Source of the DNA: Posidonia oceanica
Lineage: Eukaryota > Streptophyta > Magnoliopsida > Alismatales > Posidoniaceae
DNA: 64,000 nt
Assembly (NCBI GenBank): GCA_037176725.1
Contig: JAZBRS010000060.1
Span: forward strand, 53,968,001-54,032,000
Direction of reading: 5' to 3'
Made by a program: the position numbers and the translations under genes. The notes below the pieces were generated by a model. The model searched no databases. It saw nothing but the letters and a program-made list of their open reading frames with translations, and was not told the origin of the DNA. This document shows positions 22,942 through 35,004 of this stretch, one piece after another (within the stretch, counting starts at the first letter, position 1; every line of letters begins with the position of its first letter).

Positions 22942-25900
22942 GATGCTGCCGGTGCTGATGCTGCAAGTGCTGCGAGTGCTGATGCTGATGCTGTTGGTGC
23001 AAGTGTTGCTGATGCAAGTGCTGCTTCTCCCTCCGCATTTTCTAATGTGCTTGCGGAGAATATGTCAGGCAGGTGGTTGATCTGTGTATCACCATTGGGG
23101 GTGCTACCAGAGTGGGGCATGCACTACACATACCACCTAGACCCACCCTCCGGCTGCAAGGTGATTAGCTCATCTAGCCTAGTGGGCGCTGCTGCCGTTG
23201 GATCTTCTTCAATGGCCATGATGGAGGGATTCGTAGCCGCGGCTTTCCCCTTCCTTACTACCTGATGCTTTGCCTCTGCAACGTCCTCTGCTAGGGATGC
23301 GAGTTGCTTCTGGAACAGCTGCTCCAAGTCTCCCATCATAAAGTCGATCTGAGCCTCTACAGCCGCTCCTTGCTCCTCATCCGAGGGAGAGTCGACATAA
23401 TAGGCGACGGGGGGTTCTGGCTTTGGCTCGCTTGCCGGGTGTGCTACTACTTGGGGCATCTGCTGTGCTGCTGCTTGCAGGTAGGCTATCAAGGTCACCG
23501 TTGCAATTGGAGGGGAGGCAAAGGGGCTCTTCCGGCGGGCCGATAGCTGGGCGGCCACGCTGGGGGACAAAACGCCAGCACCCATGCGTGATGGTGGTTG
23601 TCCCCCTAAAGATGCGGTGGGGGTCCTCCACAAATCTTGTCCTGCTATAGCTAACAGCTGTGTGCCGGAGGGAGCCACTGGGCCTACTTGCTGTACTGTG
23701 CATGAAGTGGGCCGAATCGCGCTGCCTTTTGACTTGGCTGACTGCACCGCCAGAAATGGTGAGCTCTATGCTAGTGCGGCTGCGGCCATAAGTAGATCAC
23801 TGGACAATGCCGGATGAGGTGCCTTTGATCTCGGAGCTACTGCTGCTGCTGTCCCTCATGCTGGTGTAACTGTAGAGAGAGGAGAGACTATCAATCCTGC
23901 CATGAGATCTGTTGATTCTGCTACTACGTCAGTGAGTGCTAAGCAAACTGATCGAGATGCTGCCATGCTGAGCTGATCCTTACTACCGGTTGGGGCTGCT
24001 TCAACTATGCCAGACTGCTCCTCATCAGAGTAGTAGTCCTCAATGCAGATCCATTCTTCTGTCGGTAGTGGAGAACTCGAGCATGACACCTACTGCACTG
24101 GGGCCTAACCGTCAGAACCCAGGGTACCTGCACTGGTAAAGTTAGCAAGGTCCCAAGGGGTAGCCATCCTCTGATCTACTGGTTGCATGCATGCACTTTT
24201 ATCTGACTGCGGGTCATATCCGAGACCTTCAGCATCTCTTCACTCTGCTGCTCTGATCGGCTCAGCGATTCACTGGTCATATCGTCCGAGCGGTGTTCCC
24301 TTGACATAGCCCCACCTGTGACAGACATTTTCGACCATCTGGAAGGGGTTCCTGTGAATGGCCAAGGAGTTGACACGTTCAAGATCGGGAATGTAGCTAA
24401 CCGGCTCGCACCGGTTAACGTGGTAGAGTGCATCTGAAAGCTCAGGATCAAAAGGGACAGTCTGTGCAGGGACAGAAGATGCTGCCTCGATCCGCTCCTT
24501 GTCGAAGTTTTCTGCCATGACAACGATGACATCGTCGCCGCGGCGAAACTTGATCATGCGGTGGAGGGTCGAGGGGATGACCTGATGCTTGTGGAGCCAA
24601 GGGCGCCCAAGCAGGAGATTGAAGTTAGTCTCCAAGTCAACAATGTAGAATTCTACATTGAATACGACCGAGCTGATGGTGAGGGGAATAATCAAAATCC
24701 CTAGAGAGTCATGGTGGGTGTTATCAAAAGCTGTCATTCCCTTTATCGCCGGAGTGATATCCTCAGCTTTGAATCTAAGCCTGGTTGCTATGCGCAATGG
24801 ACAGACATTAAGGCCTGACCCGTTATCAACCAGTGACAGGGGAATGCGGAAGCTTTTGAATTGCACCGTGATAAACAATGGCTGGTTGTGATTAATCCCT
24901 GCTGGAGGCAGCTCATCGCTTGTAAAAGAGATAACCTGAGGCTCTGCAATCATGCCTACCATACTTTCCAGGGCTGCAGGATCTATAGCTTGGGACACAT
25001 GGGCAGCTTGGAACATGTGAAGAAAAGCGTCGCGGTGTTCAGAGGATGTGTGTATAAGGTCCCCAAAGGAAATATCTGCTTTAACCTTCTTAAGCTGGGA
25101 GGTGATGTCAACTTTGGGTTGGCCCTTTTTGGTGGTACGAGGAGAGGCTCTGGTGGTAGGCTCAGCTGTGGTAGGTGTAGGGGGTTGGCCTGATGCTGGA
25201 GGTGCTGGTTGGCTTGCTAGAGGGACTACAGCGGGTGCTGGACGGCTGGCCCTAACCGCCGATGCTGGGGGCTTGTAGACGCTCCTTGATCGTGTAACTT
25301 CTGCACACGTTTCCGTGGCATAGTTGTAGGGCACATGATGGGGGTCCTAGGTTAAATCAATAACCGCGGGAGCATGTGCTGCTAGCACAAGAGGGGCCAC
25401 AAGAGGATTGGCTGGGCGATAAAGGGATGGGTGCTACTACGGGTAGGTTACTAGAGGGCCTGGCTGAGACCTAGCTAGTAGGCTGACTGGGGGTCTACCT
25501 AAAAGGGATGCAGGGGTTGGAGCCTGTGGTCTAGCTTGAAGATATACAGGGGCAGGGGTTTGAGGATGCATGGTAGGATGCGTGGCAGAGCGCCCCGGCT
25601 TGGCACGTGGTCAGATCATATGAATCCCCGACTCGGAGCCGGCAATGGCCGCACGATAGAGAGAAAGAGGGAAAGGCTCGGAGACATCATGAATGAGCTC
25701 CAAGGGGTCTACCATAGACGTGGCAGGCCTAGAAGGGAAGAGAGAATGGATTCTTGGGTCCCCGCACCTTCCGGATTGGGATGCTCCGAGAGGGGCTGGC
25801 AGATGATGCTGGGATGAGAGGATGCTAATGCTAATGTAGGGGCAGATGCAGGAGGGGGTGCAAAAGTGGATGCCTCGTGCATGTGGATCGTAATCGTTCC

Positions 25901-27942
25901 TGATTCGATCAGGTTCTGAACAACATCCCTCAAGGTGTAGCAACTATCCGTCGAGTGCCCTACGGCTCAATGGTAGTCGCAAAAGAGGTTCGCCTTATGC
26001 CAATGCGGAAGTGGATTTGGTGGCAGACGAACCTCGGGAAATCTTAGGTATGGCACGACCTTGGGGAGGACGGCGCTTAACGGCTCCACCAATGGGGTGA
26101 ATTAACGCCACTGTCACCGCTACCCTTGGTGTTGCCCTTGCCGAACTGGTGCGGTAGGATAGACCGGTTGGACGGTGGTAGTGATCTGTGGTGTGGGGGG
26201 TGCCCTGGGTGCTGGTGCATATACTACTTGATTCGGGGGAGGCCGAACCGCCAGCTGAACAGGCATGGGCGAGGGATCGACCTAGGCGACAATGGTCTTC
26301 GGTGAGTACTTCTTCCTAGGATGGCTGCTACTGCTACCGCTGCTGTTGGTGCTGGGATTGCTGCTGCTGCTACTGGCAGTGGTCTGCTTGGCAAATGCAG
26401 AGAGTGCAGGGAAGTTGCCACTCCACAGCGAACTCTCTACACGGGTGCCAGCCCGAATCAGTGCTGTGAAGGTTGTGATGGGTTGGATGGCTGCGCTCCT
26501 CCAATCACAATTTCGAGGGACTCCTCATCAGAGGGGGCGTCTCGAACCTGTGAAGCAAGGGCGTGCCAGTGGCCGACATACTCTCCAAACGGCTCGTTGG
26601 GATTCTGCTTTGTTGTAACCAGGTCCGCGTGCTTTGGGACCAGGTCAAGGTTGAAAGAATATTGTTCCAGGAATGCCCGGCTTAGGTCATCCCAAGTCTT
26701 GATCACGACCATGTCAAGCGAGGTGAACCACTTGAGTGCAGGGCCGGTCAGACTCTTTTGGAACAAGCGGATAAGCAACCTCTCGTCAGCCTGGAGCTGA
26801 GTGAGATCTCTGCAGTATGCCTTCAGGTGTGCTATGGGACAGCCTCTACCATTATATTTTTCGAAGTCCGGGATCTTAAACTTCGGTGGGAGTACCGCCT
26901 CTGGAAAGTAACAGAGGTACCGGAATTGGTGAGGCTGGAGGTTAGCGCTCTGCACTAAACGTAGTGCCTTCTCCAGAACATCCACCCTATTGTTGATGGG
27001 GTCTGGATTGGCCATCGTAGGAGGTGGGGCAGCAGGGGCGGAGACCACGTACGCTGGTTGGATTGCACTTGGGTGCTCCTCCGGATCTACCATTGCGTCG
27101 CCTGGTGGTGCGGCGTAATGGCCGGCGTATCTGTGCTATGTGGTGTGTGCTGGAATGCATGTTGGGGTAGGGAATTGCTGATGTGGAGGGTGAGAATAGC
27201 TAGCATGCTGTGCAATAGGTGATGCATAGTGCAGGAGCGTCAGATGTTGCACCGGCACGATGTCGGGCGGCGAGCCTGTGGGATACTACGCTCTGACCAA
27301 CTCGAAGGATTGGCCACCAGGTGGCAGAGGAGGATGCTGTGCAATGTGTTGTGCATATGCAAGAGGCGGAAGCTGAGCCCCCATCGCCGGAGCAGTGAGT
27401 AGCTGGGGTGATGGTCTGGGCAGGAGTGTAGAAGGGAATGCCTGCGATGCAAGGGCAAGTCGCAGCGGAGCCTCAGGAGCAGCAAGAGTGAAGGAAGGGC
27501 AAAGAGATAGAGCCATGCCTTGCAGTCTTTGGGCAGTCTCCATCAGCTGCTGGTACTGCGCCTCAGGGGACCCGTCAGTAGGTATGCTGAGTTGTAGGAC
27601 TAGTAGAGGACCAAATTCAGAAGGCCGGGACAAAGACTGTCCAGGGAACGGAGAATCTATGGCAAGGGTTGCCACAGCAGCAGAGGTGTCAAAAGTGACA
27701 TACCCTTGGGAAGGAGGAGTCAGTGGCGCATTCGGGACGCGAACAGCGGACACCGAGATAGACTTGGCAACCAGGTCTGGAGGGGCGCAGGTCTACCACT
27801 GCCCTACAGCATGAGGAGGAGGCAACTGTACCAAAGTGGGAGACGCTGGTATAGAGGGGGCCAAGGCGGGAGTCGGAGGGACCGAGACGGGAATCCCCTC
27901 TGGGGCAATACGAGTCTGTGACTCACCAACAAACTGAGCCAT
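22942..27942 (-). pseudogene. Decayed gag-protease of element B
   Basis: Colinear with gag-protease of element 2 but interrupted. Starting from ATG at 27,942 (Met-Ala-Gln), there are stops where element 2 has Gln (near 27,793 and 27,286), then a good gag core at 27,093-26,458 (DEKAL-type linker, ALKWFTSLDM, FGEYVGHW). The longest piece, 25,334-24,270 (354 codons), holds the protease with DNGSGLNV near 24,820 and the conserved GRPWLHKHQVIPSTLHRM. It ends where Gly has become TGA. Further pieces are at 24,089-23,856 and 23,747-23,124. A final 65-codon piece corresponds to the first residues of pol and then enters the LTR. Many stops and shifts exclude function. Confidence 0.85.
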
Positions 27943-28783
27943 TGCTGACCAAGAGTGGGTGATCACAGGGCTGCAGCAGGGAGCAAGAGGATAGATCCTA
28001 AGAGGAGCTATCTTCACGAAGGCGAGTAGCTCAGAAAAGGATGGTCGAGAGCAGGTGTCGCGACAGGGGCGTCGGCAAGAAAAGGCACTCAAGCCCCAGC
28101 TAAGGAACTCGCTCACCGACCTGGAGCGACACAACACAAGCAAACAAAAGCAGGTGTTAAAACCTGAGAGGTAAAATGCAAATGTGTAGTATGGATGCAA
28201 TGCAAATGATATGCTGTCTAGCATGCCCTCTCTCACCAATCTAGTGTGTCCTAGTAGGCTATCTACTTCGGACACTCATAGGTGTGCAGGATGCCGACTC
28301 AGGCCAGAAAAGTAGGCTCCCCATCAAAATCCCGGCCAAAGCTCAATGGTAATGGGGTGGTGCGTTGGTGGCCTCGACCCTGCCAAAAGCATGGGTGGTA
28401 CCTTCCACTAGCACCGACACGACCCCTGGACAAAGGGGGGACAGACCGACTGGCTTGCGTCATGCCAAAGCATTGGGGCAAGAGGCCGGGATTGTCCTTC
28501 TTAGACTGTAGGCGGACTCAGATGAGAAGAATGCATGCCTTATATGATGCTTCATACAAATGCTTAGAGTTTTTTATCTTGCGTATTTTATTAACTCCAA
28601 GGGGATGCAGGTGTGTTGCAGTCTCTAGTTGCTCCTAGAGTTTATTTTTACTTGCCATTTTTAGTTAGCCATGGGGGAAACAATCAGTCTCTAATTGTCC
28701 TTATGCTTAGTGCAAAAGGGGAAGAAAATCATCCAAACATGGCAAGCAAGCAACACAAATCAATGCAAAAGGCATGCGCATGG
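27943..28783 (-). other. 5' UTR of element B, first part
   Basis: It contains a 3' splice-site-like sequence (TCGCTCCAG, exon from 28,120), 178 nt before the gag ATG, and the conserved leader block at about 28,300-28,540. It is interrupted at 28,783 by element 2. Confidence 0.75.
28779..28783. repeat. Target site duplication CATGG, left copy
   Basis: CATGG directly precedes the LTR of element 2 and is repeated at 50,900-50,904 just after its other LTR. Five bases is the usual size for plant Ty3/gypsy integration. Confidence 0.93.
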
Positions 28784-30002
28784 TGTAGTGATCCCAGTGT
28801 TCGGATTGTCCATGCACGATGCCAAAGCTCGCGTGCACCGATCGGAATCAGGCTCACTATAAGCGGCTATGTCCGAGAAGGAAGACCTAACTCGAAAACA
28901 TTTAAAAGGGGGAAAAAGGGAAAGAAAAGAAGAAGATAAGACAAAATCGGAGTCGCCACCAAGTCTATTAAATCGGAAGACGAGGAAAACCGGGGAAATG
29001 CGCGAATAATCACGCAAAACCAAGCAAAAGATGCAAAGCAAAGCAATGCAAAAGAAATAAGATGCAAATGAATGCCAATGATGTGACTCGTGCCTAGGAC
29101 AAGGGCAATATGGTCATTACGGGCCAAGAGAGGGTAAGGACTCCTGTTACGTGCGGGGAAGGTGTTAGGCACCCCCGACACGCCCGAGAATCGGTCTTTC
29201 TAGGCTTACGCTCGCATATGCAGGGAAATGCAGACTTTGAATGCCTAAGTGCCAATGAATGCCGGTCTAAATGCTCAAAGGTGTGCTCTAAGTGATGAAA
29301 GACGATGCAAGGAAGTAAACGTGCAATCTAAACGCTCAGCAACGCTGTCCGTGTTCCGAACCGGGCGAAACCTGGCTCGTGAGAACTCCGGACAGTAAGC
29401 ATCATCGCCCTATATGCAAATGCAGGCGAAAGAACGAAACAGCGAGAAAACCATGCAATGCAATCGACATGCAAGGGAAAAACCGCGCAAAACAGTGCGA
29501 GGAACGAGACAAGTATGCAAAAGATGCGAGAACAGGGTTGACATGCAAAATGGGGCAAGAAACGGAACAAGGACGCGAAACCGTGCGAGAAAACGAAAGA
29601 AGGGCGCGAAACTGGGCAAGAAAACACCAGGGCACGCAAAACGAGACGAGAAGACGAAAGGGTACGCAAAACGGTACAGGAAAACAAGACTGCGCCCAAA
29701 ACGAGGCAAGAAATCTAAAGGGCATGCAAAATGGTGCAAGACAAAGAAGCGGCGCGCAAAACAGAGCGATAAAGCATGATGGCACGCAAAACGAGGCAAA
29801 GAAACTAAAAGGCACGCAAAAAGGTGCAAGATAGAGAAGTGGCGCGCAAAACGGAGCGAGAAAACTTGAAAACACGCAAAACGAGGCGAAAGAACTAAAG
29901 GGCACGCAAAACGGTGCAAGACAAAGAGGTGGCACGCAAAACGGAGCGAGAAAACTTGGAAATGCGCAAAACGGGGCGAAAAAACTGAGGGGCACGCAAA
30001 AC
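28784..30002 (-). repeat. Truncated 3' LTR of element 2
   Basis: Nearly identical to 45,004-46,223. It ends inside the 30-bp repeat section, after GGCACGCAAAAC. The lost part is the promoter-side (U3) portion of the LTR. Confidence 0.95.
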
Positions 30003-30359
30003 AAAGTGCAGGTGCCGCAATGCACGAGGTGCGATGTAAAGTGCAGGTGCAAATGGACGAGGTGCGATGTATGCAATGCATGCTAATGCGGATGCAGTGC
30101 AAGAGTTAGTGTTAGAGTTAGTATCGATGGGGAGGGCCGAAGCGACGCTGGTGACGCCGGCGATGCTGACGATGCTGAAGAGGGACGTTGCAGCGTGCTG
30201 TGGAGTTCGACGGGAGGTCCAGACCTGCCACGAAAGGAAGGATAGCCAAGGCTACAAAGGCGCGACGGGAGAGGCGGACCTTTTCCCAGACGCGGAAGGA
30301 TGCGGGGCTTCGTCTTTTGGGACGAAGTCGCGCGGGGAGGTGATAAGTTGTCGGACTTA

Positions 30360-31440
30360 TCGACCGGATGAGTTTCGGATCATCAGCCGAGGGCGATAGT
30401 TTAGGTTATCAGCCTGGCGATAGTTTACGGTCCTATCAACCGGAATGCGTAGTTGTGAGTGATAGTTACTGGATATCAGCCGTATAACATGGTTGCCATA
30501 GATAGTTTAGGATATCAGCCTAGATAGATAGTTTAGGATATCAGCCTAGATAGTTTAGGATATCAGCCTAGATAGGTAGTTTACAGTCCTATCAACTGGA
30601 AAGGGCAAACCATGAGGGATAGTTACTGGATATCAGCCGTATAACGCAAGTGCCGGATAGTTTAGGAATATCAGCCTGGATAGATAGTTTAGGATATCAG
30701 CCTAGGTAGTTTAGGTTACCAGCCTGGATAGATAGTTTAGGTTATCAGCCTGGCGGCCTTGCGAGGGACAGTTACTGGATGTCAGCCGTATAATGCAATT
30801 GCGATGGATAGTTTAGGATATCAGCCTAGATCGATAGTTTAGGTTATCAGCCTAGATCGATAGTTTAGGATATCAGCCTAGATGGATAGTTTACAGTCCT
30901 ATCAACTGGAAAGAGCAATTGCAAGGGATAGTTACTGGATATCAGCCGTATAACGTAATTGCCATAGATAGTTTAGGATATCAGCCTAGATCGATAGTTT
31001 AGGTTATCAGCCTAGATAGATAGTTTAGGATATCAGCCTAGATAGTTTAGGATATCAGCCTAGATAGATAGTTTACAGTCCTATCAACTGGAGGGGGCAA
31101 TTACGAGGGACAGTTACTGGATGTCAGCCGTATAACGCAGGTGCCGGATAGTTTAGGAATATTAGCCTGGATGGATAGTTTAGGATATCAGCCTAGGTAG
31201 TTTAGGTTACCAGCCTAGATAGATAGTTTAGGTTATCAGCCTGGCGGCACTGCGAGGGACAGTTACTGGATGTCAGCCGTATAACACAACTGCGGGCCAA
31301 CCATGGATCGGCCAAGAGATAGATAGTTTAGGAATATCAGCCTGGGTCGATAGTTTAGGAATATCAGCCTGGGAATGCTTGATTGTTGATAGTTTAGGAT
31401 ATCAGCCTGAGGGAACTTGATTGATGAATGATCGAGTGAT
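30360..31440. repeat. Tandem array of GATAGTTTAGGATATCAGCC units
   Basis: Short units of about 22-26 bp, each a near-palindrome (TAGG-ATATCAG-CCTA), are grouped into larger units marked by AGTTACTGGATATCAGCCGT. The marker occurs near 30,463, 30,622, 30,769, 30,928, 31,110 and 31,261, so the larger period is about 150-180 bp. Tandem arrays in the 3' UTR are known for Tat/Ogre elements. Confidence 0.9.
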
Positions 31441-31508
31441 GAGTGATCGAATGCTGAATGATTGATCGCTGAATGATTGATTGATGAGTGCCTGGTTGCT
31501 TGGTAAGA

Positions 31509-31870
31509 GGGGATGAGATCATGATGAGAATTACTGCCAAAGAGGGGGATGAGATCATGATGAGAATTACTGCTAAAAAAGGGGGATGAGATCATGATGA
31601 GAATTACTGCTAAAGAAGGGGGATGAGGTCATGATGAGAACTATTGCTAAAGAAGGGGGGATGAGATCATGATGAGAACTACTTCTAAAGAAGGGGGATG
31701 AGATCATGATGAGAACTATTGCTAAAGAAGGGGGATGGGATCATGATGAGAACTATTGCTAAAGAAGGGGGATGAGGTAATGATGAGAGCTACTGCTAAA
31801 GAAGGGGGGTGAGATCATGATGAGAACTATTGCTAAAGAAGGGGGTGAGGTAATGATGAGAGCTTGGTTG
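31509..31870. repeat. 37-38 bp tandem array (about 10 copies)
   Basis: The unit is GAAGGGGGATGAGATCATGA plus TGAGAACTATTGCTAAA. Copies differ by a few bases and single-G indels. Confidence 0.9.
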
Positions 31871-32027
31871 AAAAAGGTGATAAGATATCGGACTTACCGG
31901 CCGGCAAAGAGGAGATGAGATAATGATGAGATTGATTGGTTGGGAGTGGTGATAAGATATCGGACTTATCGGCCGGCAAAGAGGAGATGAGATAAGGGTG
32001 AGATACCGCGGGGCGTCTGAAAAGATG

Positions 32028-32054
32028 CCCCTGGTATCAGGATGATGCCAGGGG
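32028..32054. other. Conserved 11-bp hairpin in 3' UTR, element 2
   Basis: Arms CCCCTGGTATC and GATGCCAGGGG pair at 10 of 11 positions around a 5-base loop. Element 3 has the same hairpin at 58,555-58,584 with 11 of 11 pairs and an 8-base loop. Confidence 0.65.
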
Positions 32055-32434
32055 TTGGTCGAAACGTCCCCGGTATCGAGAAAGCGAAGGATGGACAAAA
32101 CTGACGCGTTTGTCAGACGAGTAGTTTGGGGTACCAGCCCAAAGGAGACTCGGCCGGGTATGTCCGGTAGCAGGTTGGACGGCGCGGGTTCGCGGAGGTC
32201 CTGGAGCCTGGGTCGTTTGCTGAGGACTTTCCTGCGTCATGTGAGAAATCAGTCGGGCCAAGGGGCCTCCAGACGTGAGCGACGAGGAGCATGGAATGCA
32301 TGATCAGCTTTGGGATGTGAACAGCCAGCACAAAACAGTTTTGCATTAATAGAATTGTTGGTTACATGCCCGTGACAGGCCAGAAAGTACAGCACAACTT
32401 GAAAGGAAGACAGAATGACAGCTGCGTGATGGCT

Positions 32435-33637
32435 CTAGCCGGTTCGGGCCTTCTTTGATTTTCCAGAGTCAGGGAACAAGGGGCCACTTGGCGGGACTTC
32501 GTCAATGGGCCAGAGGTCCTGCACTTCAGTGATGTACTCAGGGGTACACCCTACGCCTTTCACTGCAGCGATGTCTGTTGATCGCACCCCATGCTGCATT
32601 AGGTTGGCCAGCTCCTTTGTGGGGGCGATTGTACTGAGGGGATATTCTTGAAGGAGCTTAGGCGCTGTGCTGTCGACATAGGCGTTTTGCTGGAAGCCGA
32701 ACTGGCGCATGACTCTGATAGGGTGATATTCTACACCCGCAGTAAATCCTGGTAGCACAACCAGACGCATGTCGCATGTATTGAAGAAGACAGTGAATGC
32801 TTCGGCTGCAGAAGGAATGATGCGCCATGTGACTGCGTCGTCTGTCAGTCCTGATAGCCTTTCATATTCTTCTTTGACGCTCTTGATTGCCTTAGCATGG
32901 CCGCTGCTGCAGTAGGCCTCGAAAGCATGCACTTGGGGGCGCAGAAGGTCTATCTGAGTGTGCGCCGCCAGCCAGACCTGAATGAATGATCCGCAACCAT
33001 GAAAGTGGCGGCAGCGGTGCGAGATGCGGTCCAGACCGCGGTAGGTCTCTGCCAAGACAACCGGTGCCAGGTCTATCTGGCGAGTCACCACGGCGAGCGC
33101 TATTTCAGCGATCTCGACGGCCACTGTTACCTTGCCATGAGTAAAGACCAGCTCGCCTAGGAAACGGGTGACAAACCCTCGGAGCCACAGCTCGTCTCCG
33201 AGTTCAGTGCGCTTTTCCACAATATCATCAAAGTACGCTAGGCGAAGCAGGGGCGTGGGCCCGCTAGTGCAAATCAGCTTCTGCTGGCAACTTTGGGTAG
33301 AGAGGCCGGTCAGCTGTTTCAGGACTGCCATGTATCCGTCACGCCTCATGAAGATGGGCGGCCCCAAGATCTTGGAAAAGCCGCAGATCCGGCGCACTTC
33401 CTCCAGTGTGGGTGTCAGTTCAGTTCTGCCGAAACGGAAGACATGGTGTGCTGGTTTCCAGAATCGCGCAGCAGCACACAGGAGATGGCGGCTTACTTCT
33501 ACATCAGCAGCCTTTAGCGATTTGGTCGGAATGCCCCACAGGCGCAGCTTCTCACAGTCATCTTTTGTAAGCTTGCCGATCCATTCTCGTAGGATCTCAG
33601 AACAATGTGCCGGGGTCACCAGAGTGGGGAAACCCAT
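32435..33637 (-). CDS. Plant mobile domain (PMD)-like protein carried by element 2
   Basis: An uninterrupted 400-codon ORF in the element sense, 1.4 kb after the end of pol. The N-terminal third has a PMD signature at about residues 60-90: FWKPAHHVFRFG then ELTPTLEEVRRICGF. At about residues 205-250 follows VVLAETYRGLDRISHRC with FHGCGSFIQVWL, another typical PMD block. The C-terminus is basic (GKSKKARTG). PMD proteins include the Arabidopsis MAIN/MAIL factors, linked to gene silencing and genome stability, and many copies lie in transposons; similar ORFs in plant genomes may be filed under a DUF name. Cellular role and expression are unknown. ATG at 33,637 was taken as the longest start; an upstream ATG near 33,720 is out of frame. 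It is intact although gag-pol beside it has four stops. Confidence 0.8.
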   Translation of the reverse strand: MGFPTLVTPAHCSEILREWIGKLTKDDCEKLRLWGIPTKSLKAADVEVSRHLLCAAARFWKPAHHVFRFGRTELTPTLEEVRRICGFSKILGPPIFMRRDGYMAVLKQLTGLSTQSCQQKLICTSGPTPLLRLAYFDDIVEKRTELGDELWLRGFVTRFLGELVFTHGKVTVAVEIAEIALAVVTRQIDLAPVVLAETYRGLDRISHRCRHFHGCGSFIQVWLAAHTQIDLLRPQVHAFEAYCSSGHAKAIKSVKEEYERLSGLTDDAVTWRIIPSAAEAFTVFFNTCDMRLVVLPGFTAGVEYHPIRVMRQFGFQQNAYVDSTAPKLLQEYPLSTIAPTKELANLMQHGVRSTDIAAVKGVGCTPEYITEVQDLWPIDEVPPSGPLFPDSGKSKKARTG

Positions 33638-35004
33638 TGCACAGATTGCAGGATGTGGGCAGACGGCTGCTACAAGAGTCTTCAGATACCTGTTGCCAAG
33701 ACTGCGAATTATCAGAACTCATATAGGCACAAAACCATCATAGGAAAGCAGATTTTGAAACTGGTAGAAATAGCTGTAACACATTTAGCAGTAAACATTT
33801 AGACTATGGCAATTGAACATGTATAAGCATAAGGGCATTCTGCTGATGTGGCGGGGACGGTCAGGAACCCCGGGTTGTCGCAGCCTGACGGTGCCAACGC
33901 ATGCTAAGCAGAGGTACTGTCTCAGCGCTGGAGTAAGCCTTTGCGGAGTGGGATGATCAGAGAGGGTGGAGATGACTGGAAAATGCAGATGCATGCATGA
34001 TTTGGTGCAGTTTGCCCTCAGTATCGGGGTGCTTTGGTGCCTGCTGTATGGAAAGGGAGCGGTCCTTAACTCACCGGACTCTACTCAGACTCCTAACTTG
34101 TTGGTGGCACTCGAGGAAGAGGTGTTGGTGATGTTTGGTGGTGGTGTAGAGAAGACGGGCTCCATGTCAAACTCTCAAGGACTTACACTCACTCCTACCT
34201 CTTTCTTCTCTCTTTTTTTTTTTTTTTTAAATGTCGGTGTGCAGAGCTCTCCCCATTCCTATTTTGGAAGCAAGGAGGACTCGACCCGGGCTTTGACTCT
34301 TTTCTGGGGTAGGTGAGAGGTGCGGGGTTACGCGGCCTGCCTTTATTCTCTTCTTCCTTCTCTTTTTTTTCTTTTCCTTTTTTCTCTCTTTTTTTTTTTG
34401 CGGGAATGGGGCCTTTGTCTCCCTCCCTTTTTCTTTCCTATCATTCTCCTTTTGTTGTTGTTGTTTTTTTCCTTTTTTTTGTTCCTTTTTTTTTTTATTT
34501 TCCTTTCTTTTTGGCTTGCAGGTTTCCGCTGTCCCCTCCCCCAGGGGAGATGGGCGTTAGGGTCTTTCGGGTACAGACTTTTGGCTCTCTCTTTCTCTCT
34601 CTTTTTTTGCACTTCTAGGCTGGGATATGTACTGCTTTCTGACTAACACCTAGCACTCTTCTAAAGGGTGTACGTCCTTAGGAATTTGGGCATTTCGCCC
34701 GCTCTCATTGAGTGGTGGCTCCCTCACTAGTCAAGACATCTAAGTAGCATCGGGTGAGGTCGGGAGACTCCTTTCGCAGCAGGCAAGCACCTCCGGTTTT
34801 CATCACCGGGCAACATGCAATGTATGATTTGATGAGGAATGTGAACGGAATGAGCAGGGATGCGCAGGAGTGTTGCGATGTCAGGAAGTGCAAGAGATGG
34901 GATGAAGTGAAGTATGGAGGAGATAGAGCAAAGAGAGATGCAAAGATATGCAAGTGGTGAAGGTATGACAAGTGGGAGGAGAGATCCGCAATGGCTACTC
35001 TCGG
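33638..35004 (-). other. Spacer between PMD-like ORF and pol, element 2
   Basis: No gene is supported. Bases 34,200-34,620 are extremely T-rich on the plus strand (A/G-rich in the element sense), giving two stop-poor low-complexity ORFs that I do not accept. 34,640-35,000 has no recognised feature. Confidence 0.6.

Larger units (their letters stand above)
30003..32434 (-). other. 3' UTR of element 2
   Basis: Non-coding stretch between the deletion point and the PMD-like ORF. It holds GC-rich sequence (30,070-30,340), two tandem arrays (30,360-31,440 and 31,509-31,870), two copies of a GGTGATAAGATATCGGACTT unit (31,876 and 31,948) and a hairpin at 32,028-32,054. Much of it aligns with the 3' UTR of element 3 (58,250-58,640). 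Confidence 0.75.

Noticed and set aside
34313..34646. Two Phe/Leu-rich plus ORFs of 101 and 108 codons
   Set aside because: Translation of a T-rich low-complexity tract; no domain.
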